Below, piece by piece: positions 37,074 to 44,783 of a DNA stretch of 64,000 bases. Location of the stretch: positions 1,426,001-1,490,000 of the forward strand of contig NZ_JQLU01000005.1 in NCBI RefSeq assembly GCF_000744375.1, read 5' to 3'. Origin of the DNA: Carnobacterium gallinarum DSM 4847 (GTDB lineage Bacteria > Bacillota > Bacilli > Lactobacillales > Carnobacteriaceae). Every line of letters starts with the position of its first letter. Within the stretch, counting starts at the first letter, position 1. The notes under the pieces were generated by a model that saw only the letters and a list, made by a program, of their open reading frames with translations, did not search any database and had not been told where the DNA came from. Both the position numbers and the translations under genes were made by a program.

Positions 37074-37160
37074 AAAAAGAGAGAGAAACGTCCAATGACG
37101 TTACTCTCTCTCAGCTCTCGTAACTGGTATCAGTATAAAACGCATAGAAAGCGCTGTCAA
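37074..37160 (-). promoter_or_regulatory. MFS gene promoter, cre site and leader terminator
   Basis: On the minus strand: TTGACA (37155-37160), 17-bp spacer, TATACT (37132-37137). A cre-like site TGACAGCGCTTTCT (37146-37159, one mismatch to TGWAARCGYTWNCW) covers the spacer. Downstream, the leader reads GTTACGAGAGCTGAGAGAG and forms a terminator (AGAGAGAGTAACGTC with GACGTTTCTCTCTC and a T-run). The arrangement parallels the oxidase-operon leader. Confidence 0.78.
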
Positions 37161-37272
37161 CATCTTTTTTTTAAAGATAGATAAATGAAGAAATGAGCAA
37201 AGAAATTAATTGTGCTATCTATAGTAACAATTTTTTTGTAGTAAAAAGTCACTAGAAAAAATAAAAAAACGA

Positions 37273-37358
37273 TTGACATTTGAAACGCTTTCAAATATAC
37301 TTTTGGTAGTTGCTAGAGACGAAAGAGAAGCGACTCCTAATAATAGGAGTGCGCTTTT
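37273..37358 (+). promoter_or_regulatory. Oxidase operon promoter, cre site and antitermination leader
   Basis: TTGACA (37273-37278), 17-bp spacer, TATACT (37296-37301). A perfect cre palindrome TGAAACGCTTTCAA (37281-37294) fills the spacer, predicting CcpA repression. The transcript then carries TTGCTAGAGACGAAAGAG (37310-37327) and a terminator (AAGCGACTCCTA / TAGGAGTGCGCTT plus eight T, 37328-37358), with a further 89 nt to the start codon. TTGCTAGAGA recurs in the SDR leader at 44638. Confidence 0.85.
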
Positions 37359-37447
37359 TTTTGTTTTTCTAAATGAAATTGGCCAAATTTTCATGCAAAC
37401 TGTATCACGATCAAGTATTGTAAAAAATGAAATATTGGAGGAAAACA

Positions 37448-38902
37448 ATGACTTTAACAAGAGAAGCTATCGTAAACAAAATGGAAGAATTCGTAGGAAA
37501 GGAAAATATCCTAACGAACGAAACAGTATTAAAAGAAAGCAGTGTCGATCGTTACCGTAAATACGAAGAATACAATGGTGTATTTACTCGTCCGATACCA
37601 GCAGCTATCGTGAAAGTTCATTCAGCAGAAGAAGTATCAAAAGTATTGAGTTTCTGTAATGAACATAAAATTAATGTTATTCCAAGAACTGGTAACTCAG
37701 CATTAGAAAGAATGTTAGAGTCAACTAAAGAAAACCATATTATCTTAGATGGTTCTGAAATGAAAGAAATTATTAAAATTGATGAATATAATATGCAAGT
37801 AACGACTGGAGCAGGTGTTGAACTAGAAGCTCTAGAAGAACTATTACGTAAAAAAGGCTTAACAACAGGACATTCTCCACAATCTAAACCTTTAGCACAA
37901 ATGGGTGGGTTAGTAGCAGTTAGAAGTATCGGACAATTCTCAACGCTTTATGGTGGAATTGAAGATATGATTGTTGGATTAGAAGCAGTTTTCCCAAATG
38001 GTGAAATTACTCGTATTAAGAATGTTCCTAGAAGAGCAGCAGGTCCAGATATTCGCCACGTTGTTGTTGGAAATGAAGGTGCATTATGCTTTATTACTGA
38101 AGTGACCGTTAAAATTTTCCCTTATATGCCAGAAAACAACAAATTCCTAGGGTACACATTAGATAATCTAAGTACTGGTTTTGAGATTTTACGTAAAGTC
38201 ATGGTTTCAGGTTACAAACCATCCGTTGCACGTTTATATGATGAAGCAGATGCAGTGGGACATTTCTCTCATTTTGCTGATGGAAAATGTGTCTTACTCT
38301 TCATGGCAGAAGGCGCTAAAACAGTTGCTGAAGCAAATCACAAAGGGATTGCTGAATTAGTTGCAGAATATAGCGATGTAAAACAAGTAGACAGCCAATT
38401 AATTGAAGACTGGTTCAACCAATTAAACTGGGGTCCAGCACAAGTCGAAGAAGAAAGAGAAGAAATTCTACAAACTGAGAATGTTGGTTTTACAACTGAG
38501 ATTGCCAGTGATTGGGAAAATATTCATAAAATCTATGAAGCTGTAGTGAAACGTGTTCCAGCTGAAGTTCCAGATGTTACATGGATTGGTGGACACTCAT
38601 CTCATAGTTATATTAACGGAACAAACTTATACTTTGTTTACTACTACAACATCGTAGACATTAAACCAGAAGAAGAGATCACAAAATACCACAATCCAAT
38701 CAACCAAATTATTGTAGAAGAGTCATTAAAACATGGCGGAACAATGGTTCATCATCATGGTGTTGGGAAAGCAAGAGCTCCATGGATTAAAGAAGAATAT
38801 GGTTCATCGTACTATATCTTAGAGACATTGATGAAAGCTTTTGATCCAAATAACATCATGAACGCTGGGAATATTATCCCAACTGAATTTTTAGAGAACT
38901 AA
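37448..38902 (+). CDS. ygcU: FAD-linked oxidase, YgcU / alkyl-DHAP synthase-like
   Basis: A 484-residue flavoprotein of the FAD-binding PCMH/GlcD superfamily. The N-terminal FAD domain has IPAAIVKVHSAEEVSKVLSF and VIPRTGNSALE in place of the usual PRGGGTS loop. The middle reads TGHSPQSKPLAQMGGLVAV, RAAGPDIRHVVVGNEGALCFITE, and the C-terminal substrate part HHHGVGKARAPWIKEEYG. These three segments follow alkyldihydroxyacetone-phosphate synthase closely, suggesting a phosphorylated or glycerol-like substrate. It has the same length as E. coli YgcU as I recall it. I start at the ATG at 37448 after GGAGG (37437-37441). It is the first gene of a six-gene oxidase/ETF run and is under cre and antiterminator control. 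Confidence 0.88.
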   Translation: MTLTREAIVNKMEEFVGKENILTNETVLKESSVDRYRKYEEYNGVFTRPIPAAIVKVHSAEEVSKVLSFCNEHKINVIPRTGNSALERMLESTKENHIILDGSEMKEIIKIDEYNMQVTTGAGVELEALEELLRKKGLTTGHSPQSKPLAQMGGLVAVRSIGQFSTLYGGIEDMIVGLEAVFPNGEITRIKNVPRRAAGPDIRHVVVGNEGALCFITEVTVKIFPYMPENNKFLGYTLDNLSTGFEILRKVMVSGYKPSVARLYDEADAVGHFSHFADGKCVLLFMAEGAKTVAEANHKGIAELVAEYSDVKQVDSQLIEDWFNQLNWGPAQVEEEREEILQTENVGFTTEIASDWENIHKIYEAVVKRVPAEVPDVTWIGGHSSHSYINGTNLYFVYYYNIVDIKPEEEITKYHNPINQIIVEESLKHGGTMVHHHGVGKARAPWIKEEYGSSYYILETLMKAFDPNNIMNAGNIIPTEFLEN

Positions 38903-38905
38903 GTT

Positions 38906-39724
38906 ATGAAGGTTGTAGTGTGCTTTTCCTTAGTGGAAGATATTGATAATCTATCCAAACGAGAGTGGGCACTTATTCAAGAACAGTCTAGTGACCAATC
39001 AATGATCCGAAAAAAAGTCGGATTATCTGAGGAAAGTGCGCTAGAACAAGTTTTACGAATCCCACAAATGCTACCGAATCATGAAGAAATAGCCTTAGAA
39101 GCAGTTAGTTTTTATTACCAAGAATCAACGGAACAAGTGAATCTTTCAACTAAGCTAACCGCTCTGGGTTATCACGTAACCAATTTTTATGGAGCAGAAT
39201 TTATTCGCTATCAAGCACAGAAAAAAGGCGATATTCTTAGAACCTATTTGGACCAATCAAAGCAGACCGATTTATTCGTTTTTGCTCATGAGAATGAAGT
39301 TCTTGGATTTGACGAATTGCCTTACTATTTAGCTGAAAAGTTAGAAGTACCATTAATTTCCAATGTTGCAAAGATAGAAGAAATAACTACTAAAAAGTTG
39401 CTTCTTTCAGTGAACCAACCTAATGGAACAGCGCTGGTGGAAGTCGACTTACCAGCAATTATTACGATCGGTCTTTCTACGATTACTCATTTGAGGATGC
39501 CAACGTTAAAAGATCGTATTCAAACAAAGAATAATCCCATCAATAAGATTCAAATTCAACAAAATTATCCAGAAATTGAACAGCCAAATTATTCAAAATC
39601 ACTACCTGAACAATGGAAACCCATTGAGTTAAAGCCACGTATTGGAAAAATAACAACTTTGGCAGATGAAGAATCCATTGAGGAAGTCTATCAATTGTTA
39701 ATGGAAGGGAGTAAAGATAAATGA
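38906..39724 (+). CDS. Electron transfer flavoprotein beta-like subunit, module 1 (degenerate nucleotide motif)
   Basis: A 272-residue EtfB-family protein, 3 bp after the oxidase gene. It begins MKVVVCFSLVEDID and keeps the EtfB fold order, but the adenine-nucleotide-binding motif that reads DGDTGQVG in canonical EtfB is replaced by a segment around NEVLGFDELPYYLAE. The last third (TTITHLRMPTLKDRI) is EtfB-like. It corresponds in position to E. coli YgcR. With the next gene it should take electrons from the oxidase FAD. Loss of the motif suggests that it does not hold the second flavin/AMP of bifurcating ETFs. The stop overlaps the etfA-like start (ATGA-type overlap). Confidence 0.83.
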   Translation: MKVVVCFSLVEDIDNLSKREWALIQEQSSDQSMIRKKVGLSEESALEQVLRIPQMLPNHEEIALEAVSFYYQESTEQVNLSTKLTALGYHVTNFYGAEFIRYQAQKKGDILRTYLDQSKQTDLFVFAHENEVLGFDELPYYLAEKLEVPLISNVAKIEEITTKKLLLSVNQPNGTALVEVDLPAIITIGLSTITHLRMPTLKDRIQTKNNPINKIQIQQNYPEIEQPNYSKSLPEQWKPIELKPRIGKITTLADEESIEEVYQLLMEGSKDK

Positions 39725-40701
39725 AGACTACTTTTGTCCTTCATGTAAATCATTTAGACTTCCAGAAACAAGTGCAGCAACTTGAAGAATTAGCAGATTC
39801 ACTAACCAATACAGCACTAATAATGCCAGAACTATGGCTCCTTTGCCAAAATAAAGCGCAATATAGAGAAGTGGAAATTCTTTTTACTAGATTTTCAACG
39901 GTTCAAGTCCTTATTTGCGAGACTGTATGGACTGATTTTGTTTCTCACAAGGCTAATTTTCTTTCGTTAGTTGCTACAGAACAACCAGAAATGATTTTGT
40001 TTACTGGAGATCAGTTTGGTAAAGAGTTAGCAGCTAGAGTCAATGCTACGATGAAGAAAGATATTTATTTTAATGTAAAACAAATTCAACGGATAACCGA
40101 GAACGCTATCCAAATTCAACAAGAGTTATTTGGTAGTCAATTACTGGGGATTTCAGATTTACAAAAAATGCCGATAGTGTTAGTGCTAGCAGCAACCTAC
40201 AATCAAAATAAATCTATACAAACAAAACAAGTAAAACCTAAGGTTGTAGAGATACGTGAGTTTGAACCTAAATCTTCAATTAAAAAAATTCGCGTTCTCA
40301 AAAAATACACTCAGCAATCCATAGATCTAGTAGCCAGTCCATTTATTGTGGCAATTGGTCGAGGTGTTCAATCTGAAATTGGGGCCCAAGAAGCAAAAGA
40401 ATTTGCTAGTAGGTATCATGGTGAAGTAGGTGGTACTCGTGCCGCAACAACTAATGGTTGGTTAAGTCACGATCGTTTAATTGGCGTTTCAGGGAAAAGC
40501 AGTCATGCAGATATTTGCTTAACATTAGGCGTATCCGGGCTACCGGCATTTACCAAAGGAATTGAGAACTGCAAAAAAATTATTGCTGTTAATAAAGATT
40601 CAGAGGCTTTGATTTTTAATAACTGTGATATTGGATTTGTATGCGAAAGCCAAGAATTTATCGAAAAATTGTTAGAAAGAAGGGAGAAAGGTGATGGCTG
40701 A
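39721..40701 (+). CDS. Electron transfer flavoprotein alpha-like subunit, module 1
   Basis: A 326-residue EtfA-family protein, matching YgcQ in position. The N-terminal domain is weakly conserved. The C-terminal FAD domain is clear: IVAIGRGVQSEIGAQEAKEFA, GGTRAATTNGWL, IGVSGKSSHADICLTLGVSG and IIAVNKDSEALIF. It overlaps the EtfB-like gene by 4 bp and the next oxidase gene by 8 bp, so the run is translationally coupled. It should pass electrons from the YgcU-like oxidase; the final acceptor is not encoded nearby. Confidence 0.87.
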   Translation: MKTTFVLHVNHLDFQKQVQQLEELADSLTNTALIMPELWLLCQNKAQYREVEILFTRFSTVQVLICETVWTDFVSHKANFLSLVATEQPEMILFTGDQFGKELAARVNATMKKDIYFNVKQIQRITENAIQIQQELFGSQLLGISDLQKMPIVLVLAATYNQNKSIQTKQVKPKVVEIREFEPKSSIKKIRVLKKYTQQSIDLVASPFIVAIGRGVQSEIGAQEAKEFASRYHGEVGGTRAATTNGWLSHDRLIGVSGKSSHADICLTLGVSGLPAFTKGIENCKKIIAVNKDSEALIFNNCDIGFVCESQEFIEKLLERREKGDG

Positions 40702-42214
40702 ATTAATAGAAGACATGACGATCAAATACGAAGATTATTTATCAGATGAATCTAAGCTACATGGTTTTGCCAAAACAATCTCCTTCCCTAAAACAGAACA
40801 TGAAGTGCAACAGATTTTAGCGAAATGTCAACAAAAGGAGCTAACCTTTACGATTCAAGGTGGTAAAACTGGGATTTGTGGTGGCGCCGTTCCTAATTCG
40901 GAGCATGTTATCAATTTAGCCCAATTAAAAGAACGTTTATGGGCAGAAAAAGATGCTGCAACGGGGAACGTAATCGTAGAGATTAGTAGTGGTTTTACAT
41001 TATTAGAGCTACATGAAATGCTACGAAAAAAGGAATTTGGACAACAAGAGATGCGCCGAATAGTTGATAAAAAGCTCACTTATTGCTGGTTGCCTGATCC
41101 AACAGAAGAGTCGGCAACAATCGGTGGAATCTTAGCAACTAATGCAAATGGACCATGTAGCAAAAAATATGGTGGATTAACCAATCATATTCAAGAAATC
41201 CGTGTATTATTGCCAAATGGGGAGATACTTGAAATTCCAAAAGATCGTTATTTACTCGAAGCAGGTCAGATTAATCTGCCAAATGGTCAAAGATTACCAT
41301 TAGAAAATCAACAATTTGCGACAGCCTTTTCAGGTGATTTGCTTGATTTATTTATTGGTAGTGAGGGTTTGTATGGTGTGATTTTAAGTGCCAAATTAAT
41401 CGTAGTTCCACAAGCCAATCAGCGCTGGATTGTAACTTTTTTCTTTGAAAATGAACTAGACGCAGGAACTTTTGCTCAGGAAATACTGATAGCAAAAGAA
41501 TATGAACCGAGCATTGCTGCGATTGAATTTATGGATGATCAAACAATTAGTCTGTTAGATCGTGAAAAGTATACATTGGATAAGATTAAGGAGCTGCCTG
41601 ATGTAGCAGAACAATTTAACTGCTTAGTTTACGTGGAAATTCATGAAGATTCTGAGGAAGCCATGCTACAAACAGGTGAATGGTTAATTGAAAAAGCAAT
41701 GGAGAATCATAGTGATGTGGATGCTTCTTGGGTAGCATCTGAATTAGCTGAGATTGATCGCCTGCATGCTTATCGACATGGAGCGCCAGAATTAATTAAT
41801 CGAGCGATGGAAGGTAATCAGCAAAAATGTCAAATGGTTACTAAGTTAGCTACAGATTATTCGATTATGAATGCAGAATTTTCACTAGTTTTAGCGAGTT
41901 ATCGTGAGATTCTAAAAATGTGTCAAATGCCGTATTTTATTTTTGGACATATGTTAAATGGACATCTACATGTGAATTTTCTACCAGAAAATGAAGCAGA
42001 GATTGAAGAAAGCAAGGTCTATCTCAATCAATTAGCTGAATTTGTCCTGAGTCAAAACGGGCAATTAGCTTCAGAGCATGGCTTAGGTAAATTAAAAGCA
42101 AGTCTATTAAATCGTGAACTCTTTGTTGCGAAACAAGTAGCTGCTTTAGCAGAGGTCAAAGATTATTTTGATCCAACTCAATTAATGAATCCAGGGAATC
42201 AGCGATGGTTATAA
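40694..42214 (+). CDS. FAD-linked oxidase, GlcD / D-lactate dehydrogenase-like, module 2
   Basis: A 506-residue FAD-binding oxidase of the GlcD/LldD2 type. The FAD domain has TFTIQGGKTGICGGAVPNSEHVIN (in part TIQGGKTGICGG) and WLPDPTEESATIGGILATNANGPCS. The C-terminal half has the GlcD metal/substrate region FGHMLNGHLHVNF and LASEHGLGKLKASLL, as in lactate/glycolate/2-hydroxyglutarate dehydrogenases, and the end FDPTQLMNPGNQRW. It is distinct from the YgcU-like oxidase encoded upstream. The ATG at 40694 follows AGGGAGAAAGG. It overlaps both neighbours, so both modules are one operon. A 2-hydroxyacid is the likely substrate class. Confidence 0.9.
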   Translation: MAELIEDMTIKYEDYLSDESKLHGFAKTISFPKTEHEVQQILAKCQQKELTFTIQGGKTGICGGAVPNSEHVINLAQLKERLWAEKDAATGNVIVEISSGFTLLELHEMLRKKEFGQQEMRRIVDKKLTYCWLPDPTEESATIGGILATNANGPCSKKYGGLTNHIQEIRVLLPNGEILEIPKDRYLLEAGQINLPNGQRLPLENQQFATAFSGDLLDLFIGSEGLYGVILSAKLIVVPQANQRWIVTFFFENELDAGTFAQEILIAKEYEPSIAAIEFMDDQTISLLDREKYTLDKIKELPDVAEQFNCLVYVEIHEDSEEAMLQTGEWLIEKAMENHSDVDASWVASELAEIDRLHAYRHGAPELINRAMEGNQQKCQMVTKLATDYSIMNAEFSLVLASYREILKMCQMPYFIFGHMLNGHLHVNFLPENEAEIEESKVYLNQLAEFVLSQNGQLASEHGLGKLKASLLNRELFVAKQVAALAEVKDYFDPTQLMNPGNQRWL

Positions 42215-43005
42215 AAATAGGTGTTTTTATCAAACAAGTTCCAGCTAATTCAGATGGGAAAATGGATCCTAAAAAAGGTCTTCTAATCAGAAAAGGTGAA
42301 CCTAAAAAATTCAATGTTTTTGATTATTCAGCTTTAGAACTAGCTTTTCATATTAAAACCATTCTATCAGATGTTGAAATTAGTTGTTTTACAATGGGAC
42401 CGGACGAGTCAGAGGCTATATTGTATGAAGGGTTGGCGTTAGGAGCAGATAAGGCATATCATATTTGTGATCGCGCATTTTCAGGAGCAGATGCACTGGT
42501 CACGTCCTATACATTAAGCCAATGTGTCGATCACGTTGCTGATTTTGATTTGTTGCTTTGTGGGAAACAAACAACTGATGGCGATACGGGGCAAGTTGGA
42601 AGTGGAATTGCTGCTTTTAAAGAAATTCCTTATATTGGAACAGTCAGTTTTTTAGACGCAGTAACAGATAAGACAATTACCGTTTCTCAAAAGTTAACGG
42701 ATGGTTACCAAACAATTAAAGTTCCTTTTCCAGCATTACTTTCAACAGAAAAAGAATTGTATCCGATTCGGATTCCTTCTTTAAAAGGGAAAATTCAAGC
42801 TAAAAAACAAGTGATTCAACGAATAACACTACTGGATTTGCCAAATCAAAATGTAGCTGACTATGGTGCGAAAGGCTCACCAACTAGAGTTAGAAAAATT
42901 TACTCTGCTGCAATTCCACAAGAAATACGTGTGAATACCGAACCTATCCAGCAACAGACGGCACAAATCAAGCAAATTATGCAAGATTTAGGAGTATTGG
43001 GATGA
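42205..43005 (+). CDS. Electron transfer flavoprotein beta subunit, module 2
   Basis: A 266-residue EtfB with the canonical features missing from the first copy: IGVFIKQVPANSDGKMDP at the start, then LLCGKQTTDGDTGQVGSGIAAF (in part DGDTGQVG) for the adenine nucleotide/flavin, and PIRIPSLKGKIQAKK near the end. It is preceded by the GlcD-like oxidase, overlapping by 10 bp. Oxidase plus EtfAB is the layout of the electron-confurcating lactate dehydrogenase of Acetobacterium woodii, so a similar electron-coupled oxidation is possible. No NADH site can be proven from sequence alone. Confidence 0.92.
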   Translation: MVIKIGVFIKQVPANSDGKMDPKKGLLIRKGEPKKFNVFDYSALELAFHIKTILSDVEISCFTMGPDESEAILYEGLALGADKAYHICDRAFSGADALVTSYTLSQCVDHVADFDLLLCGKQTTDGDTGQVGSGIAAFKEIPYIGTVSFLDAVTDKTITVSQKLTDGYQTIKVPFPALLSTEKELYPIRIPSLKGKIQAKKQVIQRITLLDLPNQNVADYGAKGSPTRVRKIYSAAIPQEIRVNTEPIQQQTAQIKQIMQDLGVLG

Positions 43006-43964
43006 AAAATGAGACGAATATAAAAGATATTGTTGTCTATGTGGAGCTTGAAAATCAAGAGCTAAGCCAGTTATCCTTGCAGTTAATCTCGAAAGCGAAT
43101 GAGTTAACGAAAGTAACAGGAGGAGAAGTGTCTGCCTGCCTAGTTAGTCATCAAAAGGTAGCATTGCCAAGCTTGCCAGAGTGTTTAGCTGAATTAAAGA
43201 TTTTTCAATTGATTCAACCGCGTTTTTTTATTGCCAATCACTATGCCCAACTGATTATTGCTTACCTTCAAGAAACGCAACCACTGTTAGTTTTAGTTGG
43301 ATCAACTCCGATTGGAAAAGCGATGGCTCCAATTATTGCCGTAGCCTTTAAAACCGGATTAACTGCCGATTGTACGGACTTATTGATAGAGAATCAGACA
43401 ATTGTCCAAGTTCGCCCAGCATATGGTGGGAATGTCCTTGCTGAAATAGTAACAAAAACAACACCAAAAGTTTGTACCATTCGAGAACATGCATTTTCAG
43501 AAAATCTCGTATTTACTAAATCAGTAACTAAAAAAATTAGTTATGAAGTGTTAAATTTAGAAACAAATGTTGAACTGCTTTATCAGAAGCCCATAAAAAA
43601 AGCAGAGAAGCAACAAAGTAGAATTAAAATTATTGTGGGAAAAGGGGTTAAAAAGAAAGCTGATTTAGAGTTAATTGAAAAATTATCTAAAAAAATAAAC
43701 GGTGAAATACTCTGTTCTAGAGGATTAGTTGAAAGAGGTTGGTTTACACCAGAATCACAAGTTGGTTTATCTGGGAAAAGTCTGCAAGGGGACATTGTTA
43801 TTACATTAGGTGTTTCAGGGTCTGTTCAATTCTGTTCGGGAATCAAAAATTGTAGTTGTGTGATTGCTGTAAACAATGATCCAAATGCTCGTATTTTTTC
43901 AGTAGCGACGTACTCCTTCTGCTCAGACCTATATGAAGTAGTTGAATCATTCATGAAAAATTAA
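43002..43964 (+). CDS. Electron transfer flavoprotein alpha subunit, module 2
   Basis: A 320-residue EtfA. N-terminal domain with LVLVGSTPIGKAMAPIIAVAF and DCTDLLIENQTIVQVRPAYGGN, typical of full EtfA. The C-terminal FAD domain has IIVGKGVKKKADLELIEKL, VGLSGKSLQGDIVITLGVSG and VIAVNNDPNARIF. It overlaps the EtfB gene by 4 bp (ATGA). It is the last gene of the oxidase operon; the antiterminator gene follows after 72 bp with its own promoter. Confidence 0.92.
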   Translation: MKNETNIKDIVVYVELENQELSQLSLQLISKANELTKVTGGEVSACLVSHQKVALPSLPECLAELKIFQLIQPRFFIANHYAQLIIAYLQETQPLLVLVGSTPIGKAMAPIIAVAFKTGLTADCTDLLIENQTIVQVRPAYGGNVLAEIVTKTTPKVCTIREHAFSENLVFTKSVTKKISYEVLNLETNVELLYQKPIKKAEKQQSRIKIIVGKGVKKKADLELIEKLSKKINGEILCSRGLVERGWFTPESQVGLSGKSLQGDIVITLGVSGSVQFCSGIKNCSCVIAVNNDPNARIFSVATYSFCSDLYEVVESFMKN

Positions 43965-43976
43965 GCAAATCTTCTA

Positions 43977-43999
43977 TTCAAGTAACGGATGTGTTATAA
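43977..43999 (+). promoter_or_regulatory. Promoter of the antiterminator gene
   Basis: An extended -10, TGT-TATAAT (TATAAT 43994-43999), with a weak TTCTAT 17 bp upstream. It lies 38 bp before the GTG start and would give a low, substrate-independent level of the regulator. Confidence 0.55.
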
Positions 44000-44036
44000 T
44001 TTTTATACAAAGTTATTGTTAGGGGTGTGCTTAATA

Positions 44037-44606
44037 GTGAAGGCAAATATTATCGAAGTACTAGAAGAGAATCCAATCGTAGCAGCAATAAAAGACAATA
44101 AAGGATTAGAAAAAGTGTTAACTTCTAGTTGTGAAGTTATTTTTGTACTATACGGCGATATTTGTTCAATTGGTGGCATTGTACAGAAATTAAAAGATGC
44201 TGGAAAATATGTATTTGTCGACATTGACCTAGTTGAAGGGACCTCAACCAAAGAAATTGTTGTAGATTTTATGAAAAATGTAACGAAAACCGATGGAATT
44301 ATTAGTTCAAAAGCCTCAATTGTAAGAGCTGCAAAAGAAAAAGGTTTTTTTACGATTCATCGTTTCTTTTTAATCGATTCAAAATCATTTAAAAATTTAC
44401 CAAAACAATATTCAAATTCAAAAGCAGATATTGTTGAAATACTACCAGGTGCGATGCCAAAAGTCTTAGGCTGGGTGCAAGAAGCTGTTAAAGTTCCAAT
44501 TATTGCAAGCGGTTTAGTCTGTGATAAAGAAGACGTATTAATCGCTTTACGAGCTGGAGCAATAGCTGTTTCAAGTACAAATGAAGATGTTTGGGATAAT
44601 ATCTAA
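44037..44606 (+). CDS. ygcP: GlpP-family RNA antiterminator, YgcP-like
   Basis: A 189-residue protein of the glycerol-3-phosphate responsive antiterminator family (GlpP), a TIM-barrel regulator that binds leader RNA when ligand is present. Typical stretches are NPIVAAIKDNKGLEKVL, VFVLYGDI, VFVDIDLVEG, DGIISSKASIVRAAKEKGF, and EILPGAMPKV near the C-terminus, followed by PIIASGLVCDKEDV and ALRAGAIAVSSTN. I start at the GTG at 44037 after AGGGGTG; the length then matches E. coli YgcP. Its position between the oxidase operon and the SDR-kinase genes, together with the leader terminators of three units here, makes it their likely regulator. Confidence 0.9.
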   Translation: MKANIIEVLEENPIVAAIKDNKGLEKVLTSSCEVIFVLYGDICSIGGIVQKLKDAGKYVFVDIDLVEGTSTKEIVVDFMKNVTKTDGIISSKASIVRAAKEKGFFTIHRFFLIDSKSFKNLPKQYSNSKADIVEILPGAMPKVLGWVQEAVKVPIIASGLVCDKEDVLIALRAGAIAVSSTNEDVWDNI

Positions 44607-44637
44607 CTTTATAATTAAATAGTTACAATAAAACGCA

Positions 44638-44691
44638 TTGCTAGAGAGAAGAGAAAAGCAGACGCCTTATTTAGGTGTTTGCTTTTTTTGA
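44638..44691 (+). promoter_or_regulatory. Antitermination leader of SDR-kinase genes
   Basis: TTGCTAGAGAGAAGAGAA (44638-44655) is followed directly by a terminator (AGCAGACGCCT / AGGTGTTTGCT plus seven T, about 44656-44691). The first ten bases are identical to the leader at 37310, with a closely similar purine-rich tail. A TATAAT-like box at 44610-44615 could be the promoter. Confidence 0.78.
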
Positions 44692-44718
44692 ATTAAAAAA
44701 TTTAAATTTGTGTTCTTA

Positions 44719-44732
44719 ATCATTTTGAAAGC
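44719..44732 (+). promoter_or_regulatory. cre-like site upstream of the SDR gene
   Basis: TGAAAGCGATTGCT, about 50 bp before the SDR start, matches the cre consensus TGWAARCGYTWNCW except at one position. It lies downstream of the leader terminator, so CcpA would act as a roadblock here. Confidence 0.6.
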
Positions 44733-44783
44733 GATTGCTTGTTGATGGATAAAATAAACCAGACAAATTAGGAGGAATTAATA

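Noticed and set aside
37427-37447. Upstream ATG (37427) as the start of the YgcU-like oxidase
   Set aside because: It lacks a ribosome binding site and would place GGAGG within the coding region; the ATG at 37448 has ideal spacing.
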